From the NCBI GenBank assembly GCA_963210315.1, contig OY723254.1, forward strand, positions 1,394,379 to 1,458,378: DNA of 64,000 nt, written 5' to 3'. The position numbers were made by a program, and so were the translations under genes. The notes below the pieces were generated by a model. That model was not told the DNA's origin. It did no database searches and saw nothing but the letters and a program-made list of their open reading frames with translations. Numbering within the stretch: the first letter of the stretch is position 1; every line of letters starts with the position of its first letter. The stretch comes from Rhynchopus euleeides (lineage: Eukaryota; Euglenozoa; Diplonemea; Diplonemida; Diplonemidae). Shown here piece by piece: positions 1 to 9,744 of the stretch.

Positions 1-320
1 CGCCCCAGCTGCTTTCCGTCCCGCTCCCGGAACAGCTCGTCCTCCAACTCCACACGTCGCGCGCGCGTCAACCCGGGCCCCGCCGCATCCGGCCCCGCAT
101 CCGCACGCTCCGGCACCCCCCGCACCGGCGCACCCAATTCCCCCGGCACGCCCCCAACCTCGCTCGCTGGCTCCGCCGGCCGCGGTCTGGGCGAGGACGC
201 GCGCCTTCGCTGGCCAGGGCCCCGCCACATGTACCCTTGCCTTGGCGGGGAGGGCGGTCGGGACACACCCCCATCGGCTCGCAGACGCGGTTGGGCCCCC
301 CGCGCCTGCTCCTCCTCCGG
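1..320 (-). CDS. N-terminus of tyrosine recombinase, left element (partial)
   Basis: In the frame shifted +1 from ORF1, the sequence is open from just after a TGA at 321-323 to the left edge. The most distal part reads RARRVELEDELFRERDGKQ, which matches KRARLEDKLFSFRDGRS at the start of the recombinase at 63.5 kb. The first ATG in this frame has its first base at 230. Translation might instead come from a +1 frameshift out of ORF1, because no stop separates the frames. The catalytic domain would lie outside the window. The assignment rests on similarity to the right-hand copy, so confidence is moderate. Confidence 0.5.
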
Positions 321-1362
321 TCAGCGGCGGCCGAACAGGCGGCGCGTGGTTGGCGGGCCGCCCCCCCCGCCGTACGACCCGGTCGGCTTGCTGGCCGCCC
401 CCCCCCGGGCGCCAACCCCCACCGCCACCGCCCCCGGCCCCGCCGTTTTTTGGCCCCTGCCGGGCCGCCGACCGCGCCGCCGCCTCCGCCGCTCGCCGCT
501 CGGGGGGGATGTGGTCCTGTAGGACCAGCCGCTGCCGGTGCGCCCTGGCGGCCGCCTCACCCCCCTCCCCCAGCCACGCGAAATAGCTGAGGGCGTCCTC
601 GAGCTTCGTGAGGACCGACTCCTCCGGGCTCCCCCGGAGGACCAGCGCGATGGCCTCCACCGCCAGCTCCGCCCCGTCGCGCGCCACCCCCTCACGCCTC
701 GGCAGCCTGTCGCGCAGCGACCGGACGAGCTCGTCCGCGTGCGAGCTCCGGGCGTCGACGAAGCGTCGCCACTCCCCCGGGCACCGCAACACCCCCTCCG
801 CCCCCACCGCGCGCTGCGGCTCCTCCGCCTCCCCCTCGCTGTCGCTGTCCCCCTGGCGGCGGCCCACCTTGCGCACCATCGCCTCGAGCAACTTCATGCT
901 CTGGCGTTGCTGCTGGTGCATCAGGGCGATCACCTCGCCCATGCCCCCACCCGCCGCCGGCTGCTGGGGGGCCACCGAGGAGGAGGCCACCGGGGCCGTG
1001 GACTCCCCGCGGAGGCGCGCCACCGACTCCGCCTGCCCCAGCCGCCCCGTGCACAGCTGCACCGTCGCCAGCAGCCTCACCAGCGCGATCCCCGACCAGT
1101 CGCCGACCCCCTGGACGAGCGCGTCCAGGGCCGACGGGAGGATGCGGTCCTGCGCGATGTTCTTCGTCGCAGCCTCCGCGAGCAAGCTCCTCAGGGTGCC
1201 GAGGAGGGCGGGGTACGGCACCTTCTGCCGGACGAGGCCCGCCTGCACCACGTCGACGTTCACCGCCGCGAGCTGCGCGGTCGGGGGGGACCAGTCGTAC
1301 GACTGCCCTTTCCCCCCCTCCAGGTGCGCCTCCAGCTCGGCCAGAGTCTTGCACTCTGTCAT
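1..1362 (-). CDS. gag-like ORF1 of a tyrosine-recombinase element (runs off left edge)
   Basis: The reading frame starts at the ATG whose first base is 1362 (MTECKTLAELEAHL...) and has no stop to the window edge. Residues 1 to about 290 have ordinary protein composition with alternating helical stretches (for example GTLRSLLAEAATKNIAQD and EAIALVLRGSPEESVLTKL). After that the frame becomes Gly/Arg/Ala-rich and probably no longer codes. No zinc knuckle, protease or polymerase motif is visible. It is called gag-like because a tyrosine recombinase begins in an overlapping frame directly downstream, and because the tail of the same ORF1 type precedes a recombinase at the right end of the window. 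A tail stretch here (HIPPERRAAEAAARSAA) resembles NVPASRKGAMTAAARVA there. It could instead be an unrelated accessory ORF of a DNA transposon. The true 3' end is not seen. Confidence 0.6.
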   Translation of the reverse strand, partial: MTECKTLAELEAHLEGGKGQSYDWSPPTAQLAAVNVDVVQAGLVRQKVPYPALLGTLRSLLAEAATKNIAQDRILPSALDALVQGVGDWSGIALVRLLATVQLCTGRLGQAESVARLRGESTAPVASSSVAPQQPAAGGGMGEVIALMHQQQRQSMKLLEAMVRKVGRRQGDSDSEGEAEEPQRAVGAEGVLRCPGEWRRFVDARSSHADELVRSLRDRLPRREGVARDGAELAVEAIALVLRGSPEESVLTKLEDALSYFAWLGEGGEAAARAHRQRLVLQDHIPPERRAAEAAARSAARQGPKNGGAGGGGGGGWRPGGGGQQADRVVRRGGRPANHAPPVRPPLTGGGAGAGGPTASASRWGCVPTALPAKARVHVAGPWPAKARVLAQTAAGGASERGWGRAGGIGCAGAGGAGACGCGAGCGGARVDARATCGVGGRAVPGAGRKAAGA

Positions 1363-1630
1363 TGTTGTGTGTGTGTGCGGGTGTTTAAAAGGCGAGAGGG
1401 GCCGAGCACCAACGCACACACAACCCGATTTCCTGATGAAGGGTGGTGGTGGTCGCGCCCCCGTCCAACCGTGCAACGCACGTGGCGGAAACTGCACTAT
1501 GCAGCAACAGTGATGAGAAACAACACAGCAAAAACAGCAAGCAAACAGCAACAGAAACCTCGCGCGCGCCGCTCCTCCCTATTCTAAATCTCCCTTACCG
1601 TGGCGAAGCCACTCGACTAAAGTCGTTCGT
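1363..1630 (-). other. 5' leader of the left mobile element
   Basis: Non-coding stretch between the ORF1 start and the 41-bp minisatellite. It contains a TG-rich tract beside the start, a TTTAAAAG box at 1384-1391 (read on the + strand) that could be TATA-like, and a CAGCAAACAGCAA-rich stretch. No gene is seen in it. The element boundary is not evident. Confidence 0.35.
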
Positions 1631-3188
1631 AGGGAACCCCTAGAGGTAGGGGGTAACCCATTTGTGGCTGGGGGGAACCCCTAGAGGTAGGGGGTAACCC
1701 ATTTGTGGGTGGGGGGAACCCCTAGAGGCAGGGGGTAACCCGTTTGTGGGTGGGGGGAACCCCTAGAGGCAGGGGGTAACCCATTTGTGGCTGGGGGGAA
1801 CCCCTAGAGGTAGGGGGTAACCCGTTTGTGGGTGGGGGGAACCCCTAGAGGCAGGGGGTAACCCATTTGTGGCTGGGGGGAACCCGTAGAGGTAGGGGGT
1901 AACCCGTTTGTGGGTGGGGGGAACCCCTAGAGGTAGGGGGTAACCCGTTTGTGGGTGGGGGGAACCCCTAGAGGTAGGGGGTAACCCATTTGTGGCTGGG
2001 GGGAACCCCTAGAGGTAGGGGGTAACCCATTTGTGAGTGGGGGGAACCCCTAGAGGTAGGGGGTAACCCATTTGTGGCTGGGGGGAACCCCTAGAGGTAG
2101 GGGGTAACCCGTTTGTGGGTGGGGGGAACCCCTAGAGGCAGGGGGTAACCCATTTGTGGGTGGGGGGAACCCCTAGAGGTAGGGGGTAACCCGTTTGTGG
2201 CTGGGGGGAACCCCTAGAGGTAGGGGGTAACCCATTTGTGGCTGGGGGGAACCCCTAGAGGCAGGGGGTAACCCGTTTGTGGGTGGGGGGAACCCCTAGA
2301 GGCAGGGGGTAACCCATTTGTGGCTGGGGGGAACCCCTAGAGGTAGGGGGTAACCCGTTTGTGGGTGGGGGGAACCCCTAGAGGCAGGGGGTAACCCGTT
2401 TGTGGCTGGGGGGAACCCCTAGAGGTAGGGGGTAACCCATTTGTGGCTGGGGGGAACCCCTAGAGGTAGGGGGTAACCCGTTTGTGGGTGGGGGGAACCC
2501 CTAGAGGCAGGGGGTAACCCGTTTGTGGCTGGGGGGAACCCCTAGAGGCAGGGGGTAAACCATTTGTGGCTGGGGGGAACCCCTAGAGGTAGGGGGTAAC
2601 CCATTTGTGGGTGGGGGGAACCCCTAGAGGTAGGGGGTAACCCGTCTGTGGGTGGGGGGAACCCCTAGAGGCAGGGGGTAACCCGTTTGTGGGTGGGGGG
2701 AACCCCTAGAGGTAGGGGGTAACCCATTTGTGGGTGGGGGGAACCCCTAGAGGCAGGGGGTAACCCATTAGTGGCTGGGGGGAACCCCTAGAGGTAGGGG
2801 GTAACCCGTTTGTGGGTGGGGGGAACCCCTAGAGGCAGGGGGTAACCCATTTGTGGCTGGGGGGAACCCCTAGAGGTAGGGGGTAACCCATTTGTGGGTG
2901 GGGGGAACCCCTAGAGGTAGGGGGTAACCCGTTTGTGGGTGGGGGGAACCCCTAGAGGCAGGGGGTAACCCATTTGTGGGTGGGGGGAACCCCTAGAGGC
3001 AGGGGGTAACCCATTTGTGGCTGGGGGGAACCCCTAGAGGTAGGGGGTAACCCATTTGTGGGTGGGGGGAACCCCTAGAGGTAGGGGGTAACCCGTTTGT
3101 GGGTGGGGGGAACCCCTAGAGGCAGGGGGTAACCCATTTGTGGGTGGGGGGAACCCCTAGAGGCAGGGGGTAACCCGTTTGTGGGTGG
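1631..3188. repeat. 41-bp minisatellite, about 38 tandem copies
   Basis: The unit has the core GGGGGAACCCCTAGAGG, then T or C, AGGGGGTAACCC, then A or G, TTTGTGG and G or C. Copies are nearly identical except at three two-state positions (T/C, A/G, G/C), which occur in many combinations along the array. Rare other changes (for example AACCCGTAG and CCCGTCTG) also occur. Unit length was measured from successive AACCCC positions 1635 and 1676. No reading frame of interest. Confidence 0.95.
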
Positions 3189-4499
3189 GACCATTTGTGG
3201 TAAATTTACTGGGTTCTGGTGCCCACCGCCTCCCCTTTTGAGCGTTTGAAACAGCGTTTCCGGGACCCGGCACTGCTCGCAGTGGGCTCAAATGTCCAAA
3301 AACGACCCATTCTGGACCCCCCAAAAAAAAATGCGAGCACCTCCCTCTTGGCACGCCGGTCTTAAGACAACCCTGCCTGTTTCTGGTGCTGGGAAAAAAA
3401 CGGAAAAAAACGGAAAAAAACGGAAAATCAGGGTGTCGATTTTGGGATTTTCCGTTTTTTCGTTTTCTGTTTTTTTTCCGGATTTTTTTCGTCGATTTTT
3501 GACCAAGTCGCAGCCAGCGCCCACAGGCGGAAAAAACGAAAAAAAAGGAAAAAACGGAAAAAAACGGAAAAAATCGACACCCCCCTTTGAAAACCGGAAA
3601 ACCAGACCTATCTTATCCCCTGCTGGAGGTAGGCCTCCTCTACCTATTTCGGAGACACGCTTTTATGAGCGATTCTCTGTTTGTCCGCCTCCCCTAGTTA
3701 TGCCTCCCCTATCTTCAAGTATTTTTTGTTGCTTTTTGATCCCTACCGATTTTGCTGAACGGTCTCTCCTCTACTTCAGGTATGCACCTGACCTCAGTTG
3801 GCCTAGAAGTTGGGCCCAACCTCGCCCTGAGCGAACGGCCTGGTTCTCTGTTTATCCGCCTCCCCTACTCTTCGTCGCGAGGTCCGTGTCGCAGCGCGTC
3901 GTAGACTTCGCCCCATCCTTTGTCTTCGATCCTACTGCGGCAAACTCGAGACGACGCTGCTTCCCCACTGGTCCTCCTTCCACGTCACTATCATTTGCGA
4001 CACTCTCATGAGTGTTGCTCTCGCTGTTCTCTCTGCCGTCTCTGCCGTCTCGGCAACATGTATTTTGCCATACCCTTCCCCGTCGACCAAGCCATTTACA
4101 GCCGATTCTCGTGGTTGCGGGTCGGGGTGATGGCCATTCTGCCCTTGTGAACCCCTGTGTGCCCTGTTTGGGACCCCATGTGGGGTGATAGAGAGGTGGT
4201 GAAGTGCCCCCCCCTGGACCCCCAGACCCCAAGAAACACCGAAAAATGGCAGTCTAGATGTCTGGTGGGGTCCGGTTTGCCGTTTTTTTCGGCCGAAATC
4301 GGACCAAATAGTGTTGGAGACAAGTTTATTAGGGATCCCTCTCAGCTCCGCACCTGCTACCTTAATATCTGCCCATTTTTCTTTGCCCCACCTAATATCC
4401 CGAGACTCGAGACACTCTGAATCATTCTCTGTGTGTAGAGGCAGTTGTGGCTGTGCGGCTCCCCTCCCACTCGTTCAACCCCTTCCTTTCCAGGTCGGT
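3189..4499. other. Intergenic, A/T-homopolymer rich
   Basis: From 3388 to 3600 there are repeated CGGAAAAAAA and TTTTTCCG blocks that can pair as imperfect hairpins. The rest has no frame with protein-like composition. A pyrimidine tract ending CCTTTCCAG lies at 4480-4495, immediately before the next start codon, and could be a 5'-UTR intron acceptor or a trans-splice acceptor. Confidence 0.6.
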
Positions 4500-5471
4500 A
4501 TGGGGCGCACCCCCCCCGCGTCTGATTCAGACGACTCGGATGACCGGACCGCTCGGATGCACCGTGCTCGGCGGAAGCGTGAAGATGCTGATGACGTCCC
4601 CCGTGTGAGAGATGGCCGCGACGACCACAGCGCGGACAGTGCTGACGAACACTTCCGAGACCGTGCTGTCAAGCGCCGTGTTCATGACGAGGAGCGTGGT
4701 CGGCACCAGGCGACCTCTGCTCCTGCTGCTACTGCTGCTGACCCCGGCCAGCAGGACGTCCGGGAGTCCCTCTCTGTCGAGGAGACCAACAAGCTCCGCA
4801 TCTCCTTGGGTCTCAAGCCATTGCATGCCGAACCCGCCCCAGCGCCCCCTCTCGCACCGCAGCCAGATGAGCAGGTCTGCGAATCCCTCACTGTCGATGC
4901 TACGAATGCGCTGCGCTTGAAGCTCGGGCTGCGTCCGCTCCACGGCACCACGCCACCCCCTCCTGCGCAGGATACGCAGGATGCTCCGCATGTGCCTGAT
5001 GCCACTGCCTCTCAAGACGACGATGTGAAGGTTTCGCTTTCAGTCAGCGAGACGAACGCCCTGCGCGAAAAACTTGGCCTGAAACCTCTGCACACCTCAG
5101 ATGGCCCCGATGATGGACAGCCTTCTGTTGAGCGCACTGCAGCCGACGAGATCTTCGATCCCGAGAGCGTAAAAGTGGGGGTTTCAAAGCTGACCGCCAA
5201 TCTCAAGCTCGACCCACGCATCGGGACGGGGCACGTCCGGGCCTCCTCGATGTGGGATGACAGCTACCTTTCCGAAAAGCAGGGCTCTGGTTACCAAGGG
5301 GGTGCAGGGCTCGCAGCTTCGCATGAACGGCTCATGCTTGGGAGCAGCACAGTCATCGTACCCGACTTCTATGCGGGAAAGTGGAACGCACACCTCTCGA
5401 TCCCTGCAACTAACACACTCAGGGAAAAACTTGGGCTTCGGCCGCTCTACCCTCTCAGCGGCGCTGCGTAG
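4500..5471 (+). CDS. Protein with four HIND (Hub1-interaction) motifs, Snu66/SART1-like
   Basis: Single exon, 323 aa. The N-terminal 85 residues are charged and Arg/Asp-rich (RARRKREDADD). Four copies of the HIND signature follow: residues 90-109 (SLSVEETNKLR.SLGLKPL), 129-148 (SLTVDATNALR.KLGLRPL), 179-198 (SLSVSETNALREKLGLKPL) and 299-317 (LSIPATNTLREKLGLRPL). HIND helices bind the ubiquitin-like protein Hub1/UBL5 and are known in the tri-snRNP protein Snu66/SART1 and in some Prp38 proteins. The rest of SART1 is missing, since the family is usually several times longer. A role in the spliceosome through Hub1 is inferred from the motif alone. The start was chosen at 4500 because upstream in-frame sequence is not protein-like and a CAG acceptor-like site precedes it. 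Confidence 0.85.
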   Translation: MGRTPPASDSDDSDDRTARMHRARRKREDADDVPRVRDGRDDHSADSADEHFRDRAVKRRVHDEERGRHQATSAPAATAADPGQQDVRESLSVEETNKLRISLGLKPLHAEPAPAPPLAPQPDEQVCESLTVDATNALRLKLGLRPLHGTTPPPPAQDTQDAPHVPDATASQDDDVKVSLSVSETNALREKLGLKPLHTSDGPDDGQPSVERTAADEIFDPESVKVGVSKLTANLKLDPRIGTGHVRASSMWDDSYLSEKQGSGYQGGAGLAASHERLMLGSSTVIVPDFYAGKWNAHLSIPATNTLREKLGLRPLYPLSGAA

Positions 5472-6346
5472 GTGCCTGTGGATTCGGATAGAAGGGTAGA
5501 GTGTTGTGCGGTGATGCAGGTTGGGCTCCCCCCCCCTTCACCACAGCAAAGATACCGAGAGTCTCTGCAGGCTCTCTTGACGTCGATGTGATGTCGAATA
5601 TTTTTTTTTGCATACACGTTAAGTGTTCTAAGAAACCAGACATAACCAGAAGACCAACATCATGTTCGTGCTAGCACTTTTCCCTTTTGTCATCACACCC
5701 GTGCGCCAAAACAGGTTAGGCCTTATATTTGGCTGCGTTCAACGAAAAAAGACACTTCTTTCCGGAGTTTAGCTAGCACGATTCAGTTGGGCGATTCATT
5801 TGTCTGGTTTTGCTTCGGTACGGCACCCCCCGCACCCGCACCCGCACGCCGCCCCGACCCCCCCCCCCCCCTCCTCATACTCCTCGCGACGACATTGCCT
5901 GCCCTCTTCCCTTAGCCACCCCCTTCCACTCCCCTCACGCTGGCATATAGCGAGATGTCATCACTTTTTCAGCCGAATATGACGCCGATCCGTGAAACGT
6001 ATCAGGTTGGGATCCCCCTCTACCTCACTCTGCCACTTTGCATCCATTTTTGTAAGGCATATTCCTGTTCTTCTTCACTTCACCACACACGCACCCCACA
6101 CACCTCAGAGCCAGGGTGGGTGCGGGGGGGGGGGGGGTGTGGCGGGGAGGTGGCCTCGAGGGTGGTGCGCTGGTGGCCCACACAAACACACAGCAGCCCC
6201 CACTCCCCCACCCCCGCCCTGGTGCTGCTCTCTGCGTCCTGCATTGCATCGAAAGGATATCCATTCTGTTGGTGCCCTGCCCGCGCTCAGAGGGGTGGGG
6301 GGTGGGGGGGGGGGTGGGCGAGGTTTCGAGTTTTCTGTGAAAAGGG
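5472..6346. other. Intergenic with a copy of a dispersed repeat
   Basis: Positions 5615-5690 (TGTTCTAAGAAACCAGACAT, then a GCTAGCAC...CCCTTTTGTC block) recur at 53078-53155, so this is a dispersed repeat. C-rich runs lie near 5866 and G-rich runs at 6122 and 6303. No gene seen. Confidence 0.6.
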
Positions 6347-8992
6347 ATGCCATTACCCCCTGCGGGGCTCGGGGCGTCGCGTCCAGAGGACATCTACTCC
6401 AAGCTGGGCTCGCTGACCGGGGACATATTCGATGCCGCGAATTACCAGGCAGGGGCGGGGCATGGCATGGACCCCCCTCCAGATGCCGAAGTTGAATTCG
6501 GCGGAAATCCTGCAGGGACATCATCTAACACAGTCGACAACCCCACCCGCGATTTCGCAGGGGAGCGGGCTGGGAAGATCCAAAGCAGACTCGCCGGATT
6601 CGGGCTCGGTGGGGGGACCGGCGGGGGGAAGTGGAAGAGCCTCATGAAGAAGCACCGCCTGAGCCTGACCTTGCATCCCGACGCTGAGACGAGCCTCCCT
6701 GACTCGGGTCAGGCGGTGGAGGGCGACGCCGACACCGGCAACACCGACAACACCGCGACACAGCCCACAGACCCCCTCGGAGGTGGGGGCGAGCCTTGCG
6801 CCGGACAGCCAGGGGGTGCGAACGGCCCGAATGGCGCCACAGCAGCACCTTCTTCATCTTCTGCCAAATCACCGACGGACCGCGCCCCGTTTGCCAATCT
6901 GAAGCTGGGGGGCGGTGATGGCAGTGGCGCAGTTGCCAATGTGAAGCTGGGCGGCGGTGGTGGCGGTGGCAGCGGCGGTGCTGGCGCAACATTATCCACG
7001 CCAGCCTCCGGACCCCCAGGGCCAAGCGACGCGGGGAATTCCGGGGGTGCAGCAGCTCCTTCCGCTGGCGCCCCAGGCCCCGTCTCCGCCAGAGGGCCCG
7101 CCGGCGGAGAGGGGGTCAGGAGTGGTGGCAGCGCCCCCACGGGCCCTGCCCCACCTGCGCAGCAGGGGGCTGATTCGGCCTTCCCGATGGGTATGTCGGA
7201 TACTGAGGAGTCGCAGTTTCTCGCCAAAGAGAAGCAGCAGAAGGGGGCGGACGCGCTTGCGAAGCTTTTCAAAGGCGGCGGGGGTGGTGGGGGTACCGGC
7301 ATTGTCGGGCAGATGAAACTCCTCGCCTCGCAGGCAAAGCTGCAGAACCTCGAGTCGAAGCTTGAGAAGGCGGAGTCGCAGGTGGAGTATTTGACATCCC
7401 GCGCAGAAGAGCTCCGCCTCCAGTATGCTGATGAAAAGGAGAAGACATCACACCTCATGAGCCTGCTGGTGAAGGAGGGCATTTCAGAGTCTAAAAGATA
7501 CTGCGATCAGAAGCCCTCTAGCCCACAGGGGCGAGCGAGGAATGCCGCTGATGAGAAGAAGGCCTTTGCTGAAAAGACGAAGCAGGAGATGCAGAGCAGG
7601 ATGCAGGCGAAGGAGCTCGACAAGCAGAAGCAGGCTGTTGAGAACCTCACGGGATGCATCCGGGATCATATTCTGGACAGCTCAAATGTCAAGTCGGACC
7701 TGCAGGCGTCTGTCCAGTGGATGCGGAATGAGGTCTACCGCCTCCAGGCCATGATCAGGGAGTTCTTTCCTACCTTCCTCTCATCGCTGGAGACGATTCG
7801 GCAGAATGAGGTTGCCAGGGGTCTTGTCCGTGGGCCGACCTGCGCTGCCCAGGCAAGCCAGTGCGAGATTATCACCCCGCAGATGTTGGAGGAGAAGGAC
7901 GGGCGTATTCTTGATCTGCAGGGGGAGGCTTCAGCGCTGAGGCTGCAGACGGCGGAGCTCAGGAGCGAACTGAAGACTGTGGAGGAGAAGGCGGAGTCGC
8001 AGCGGATTGAAGCGGAGTCGCAGCGGGTGGAGAGTGAGAAGGAGAAGGAGGCTCTGCGGGATCAGGCGAAGCGTGAGAAGCTGAAGAACGCGGCGCCCCC
8101 CGTGAAGGAGATTGTGAAGCAGGCGCTGACCCTCCCCGAGCTTCTGGAAAATGTCGAGTCGGATGCAAAGAAGCTGAAGAGGCGGAGCGAGATCCACGGC
8201 TTGCTGAACAACCTGAGGGACATACAGAACAACCTGGCGAGTGAGAACGGGATTGTCTTCGACCTGCCGCGCATCCCTTCGCCGAGGAAGACGCAATCGC
8301 CAGAGCGGGGGCAGAGGCCGCACAACCCTCTCGCCATGGGTGGTGGGATGGCTATCGTGCCTCGGTTGCAGCGGGGTCCTGCGAAGATCCCTGACGTCGT
8401 GCTGCGGATGGAGGAGATGGAGAAGGAGCGCGTGGTGCGGTGGAACGCAAAGGTTGTGGAGTTCCGCAAGCAGCGCGCGGACCACCTCGAGAAGCTGGTG
8501 CATGTGCTGCAGCAGGAGTACTACGAACTTGCGACGCACCCGCCGTCCTCCCGCGCGCCGGAGGATGTGGCGATGATCGCGAGGCTCAGCGTGCATATCG
8601 GTGAGGCGGCGCGGCAGCTGGAGGAGCATCGGTCGGAGGATCTGGCCATGCTGCGCAGTGCCACAACCACGCCGCAGACAGCACCCAGCATGCAGCAGCA
8701 GGGGTGTGGTTCTGGGAGGCGTGCTCTCGGCCTCATAGATGCCGCACCGTTCCAAGTCACCCGCATCGCTGAACAACCTCAACCTCGGCGTGGGAGCATT
8801 GTCGCGCACAAGTATGGAGGAGGGGGTGGTGGTGGAAGTGGTATCCCTCTGCTGCCGTCTGCCTTTGTCAGTAGTGGGGGTGGTGAGGATCCCTCAGGGG
8901 CAGGTGGGTCGAGGAAGGATTCAAACGGGAAGCGGGCGCAGTCAGGGATATACGTCACGACGTCGTCGATAGGCAGGGGGAAGGGCAGGTGA
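6347..8992 (+). CDS. Large Gly-rich, coiled-coil protein of unknown function
   Basis: Single open frame of 881 aa. Residues 1-110 are mixed. Residues 115-315 are low-complexity Gly/Pro/Ala/Ser with two repeats of the form NLKLGGG / NVKLGGG. Heptad-like coiled coils occur near 320-370, 430-475, 513-585 (many EKAESQR repeats) and 687-730. The C-terminus has another Gly run and a basic end. No catalytic motif, signal peptide or membrane segment is visible. This layout suits a scaffold or cytoskeletal protein, but no family is recognised. The start at 6347 is the first ATG of the frame. An upstream exon cannot be excluded because AAAAG lies directly before it. Confidence 0.75.
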   Translation: MPLPPAGLGASRPEDIYSKLGSLTGDIFDAANYQAGAGHGMDPPPDAEVEFGGNPAGTSSNTVDNPTRDFAGERAGKIQSRLAGFGLGGGTGGGKWKSLMKKHRLSLTLHPDAETSLPDSGQAVEGDADTGNTDNTATQPTDPLGGGGEPCAGQPGGANGPNGATAAPSSSSAKSPTDRAPFANLKLGGGDGSGAVANVKLGGGGGGGSGGAGATLSTPASGPPGPSDAGNSGGAAAPSAGAPGPVSARGPAGGEGVRSGGSAPTGPAPPAQQGADSAFPMGMSDTEESQFLAKEKQQKGADALAKLFKGGGGGGGTGIVGQMKLLASQAKLQNLESKLEKAESQVEYLTSRAEELRLQYADEKEKTSHLMSLLVKEGISESKRYCDQKPSSPQGRARNAADEKKAFAEKTKQEMQSRMQAKELDKQKQAVENLTGCIRDHILDSSNVKSDLQASVQWMRNEVYRLQAMIREFFPTFLSSLETIRQNEVARGLVRGPTCAAQASQCEIITPQMLEEKDGRILDLQGEASALRLQTAELRSELKTVEEKAESQRIEAESQRVESEKEKEALRDQAKREKLKNAAPPVKEIVKQALTLPELLENVESDAKKLKRRSEIHGLLNNLRDIQNNLASENGIVFDLPRIPSPRKTQSPERGQRPHNPLAMGGGMAIVPRLQRGPAKIPDVVLRMEEMEKERVVRWNAKVVEFRKQRADHLEKLVHVLQQEYYELATHPPSSRAPEDVAMIARLSVHIGEAARQLEEHRSEDLAMLRSATTTPQTAPSMQQQGCGSGRRALGLIDAAPFQVTRIAEQPQPRRGSIVAHKYGGGGGGGSGIPLLPSAFVSSGGGEDPSGAGGSRKDSNGKRAQSGIYVTTSSIGRGKGR

Positions 8993-9744
8993 GGTGGGGG
9001 TGAGGCGGGGCATACAGCACGCTCGCCGGTGTGGGTGTCTGCGGGGGGAGGGCGATTGGCCCTTCCTGGTCCGTTTGTTCCTTTTCCAGTTGGTTAGGTC
9101 GGTACTGTCTTTTTTTTTTTGGCCCCCACCACAACGTTGAACACCTGGACTGTTCAACATGCCACACCTTTCCGAGTTTTTCCTGGTCTCCCAAGAGCCA
9201 GGTCAACTGTTATCGGTGAACATGGCCCGCTGTGGCCTTCACAATATGAGTCCGAACTGTGCTTTCTGTTGGCGTATACCCTCCCCCCCTCGGTACTGGC
9301 AATGCTACTCTGTAGACCCCTTCCACCCATTCAGTGCACTGCACTGAATTGTGCGGAAGCAGTCGCACCATATTACTCACCTACTCTCTGCTTCCCAGGT
9401 GGTATATTTTCTGGTATGGCGGCGCTCTTCCGCGAGACGAACCCATGTCTGCATTGCGGAGCGTCATGATGACTTCCGTTCTCACCGCTTCTTTGGCCTT
9501 CAAGCTGCTGTTTTATTCGCAAATCAATCATTATCCCACACAATGGGGGTATGGAAATTTAGTCATTCTTAGTCACTTTTAGGCGATTTACGCGCGGTTT
9601 TTCGGCTGGGGAAAAGAGAGTAAGATTTTCGAAAAAAATCGATTTTTTCGCAAAAAATCGCATTGTGTCGTAGTCGCGCGTAGTCACCCGTAGTCGCCAG
9701 GTCGAGGTTCCCAGATTCCATACCCCCCCGGGGTACTGAATTAC
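8993..9744. other. Intergenic, no gene seen
   Basis: 3' flank of the coiled-coil gene. A T10 run lies at 9111. From about 9590 the sequence turns into the A/T-rich CGATTTTTTCG-type repeats that continue to 10310. Confidence 0.5.

Noticed and set aside
538-1587. + strand frame of 349 codons and minus frame 692-1354
   Set aside because: Antisense or shifted shadows of ORF1 of the left element, whose frame (starting at 1362) has better composition.
7931-8809. 292-codon minus-strand frame
   Set aside because: Antisense shadow of the 881-aa coiled-coil gene.
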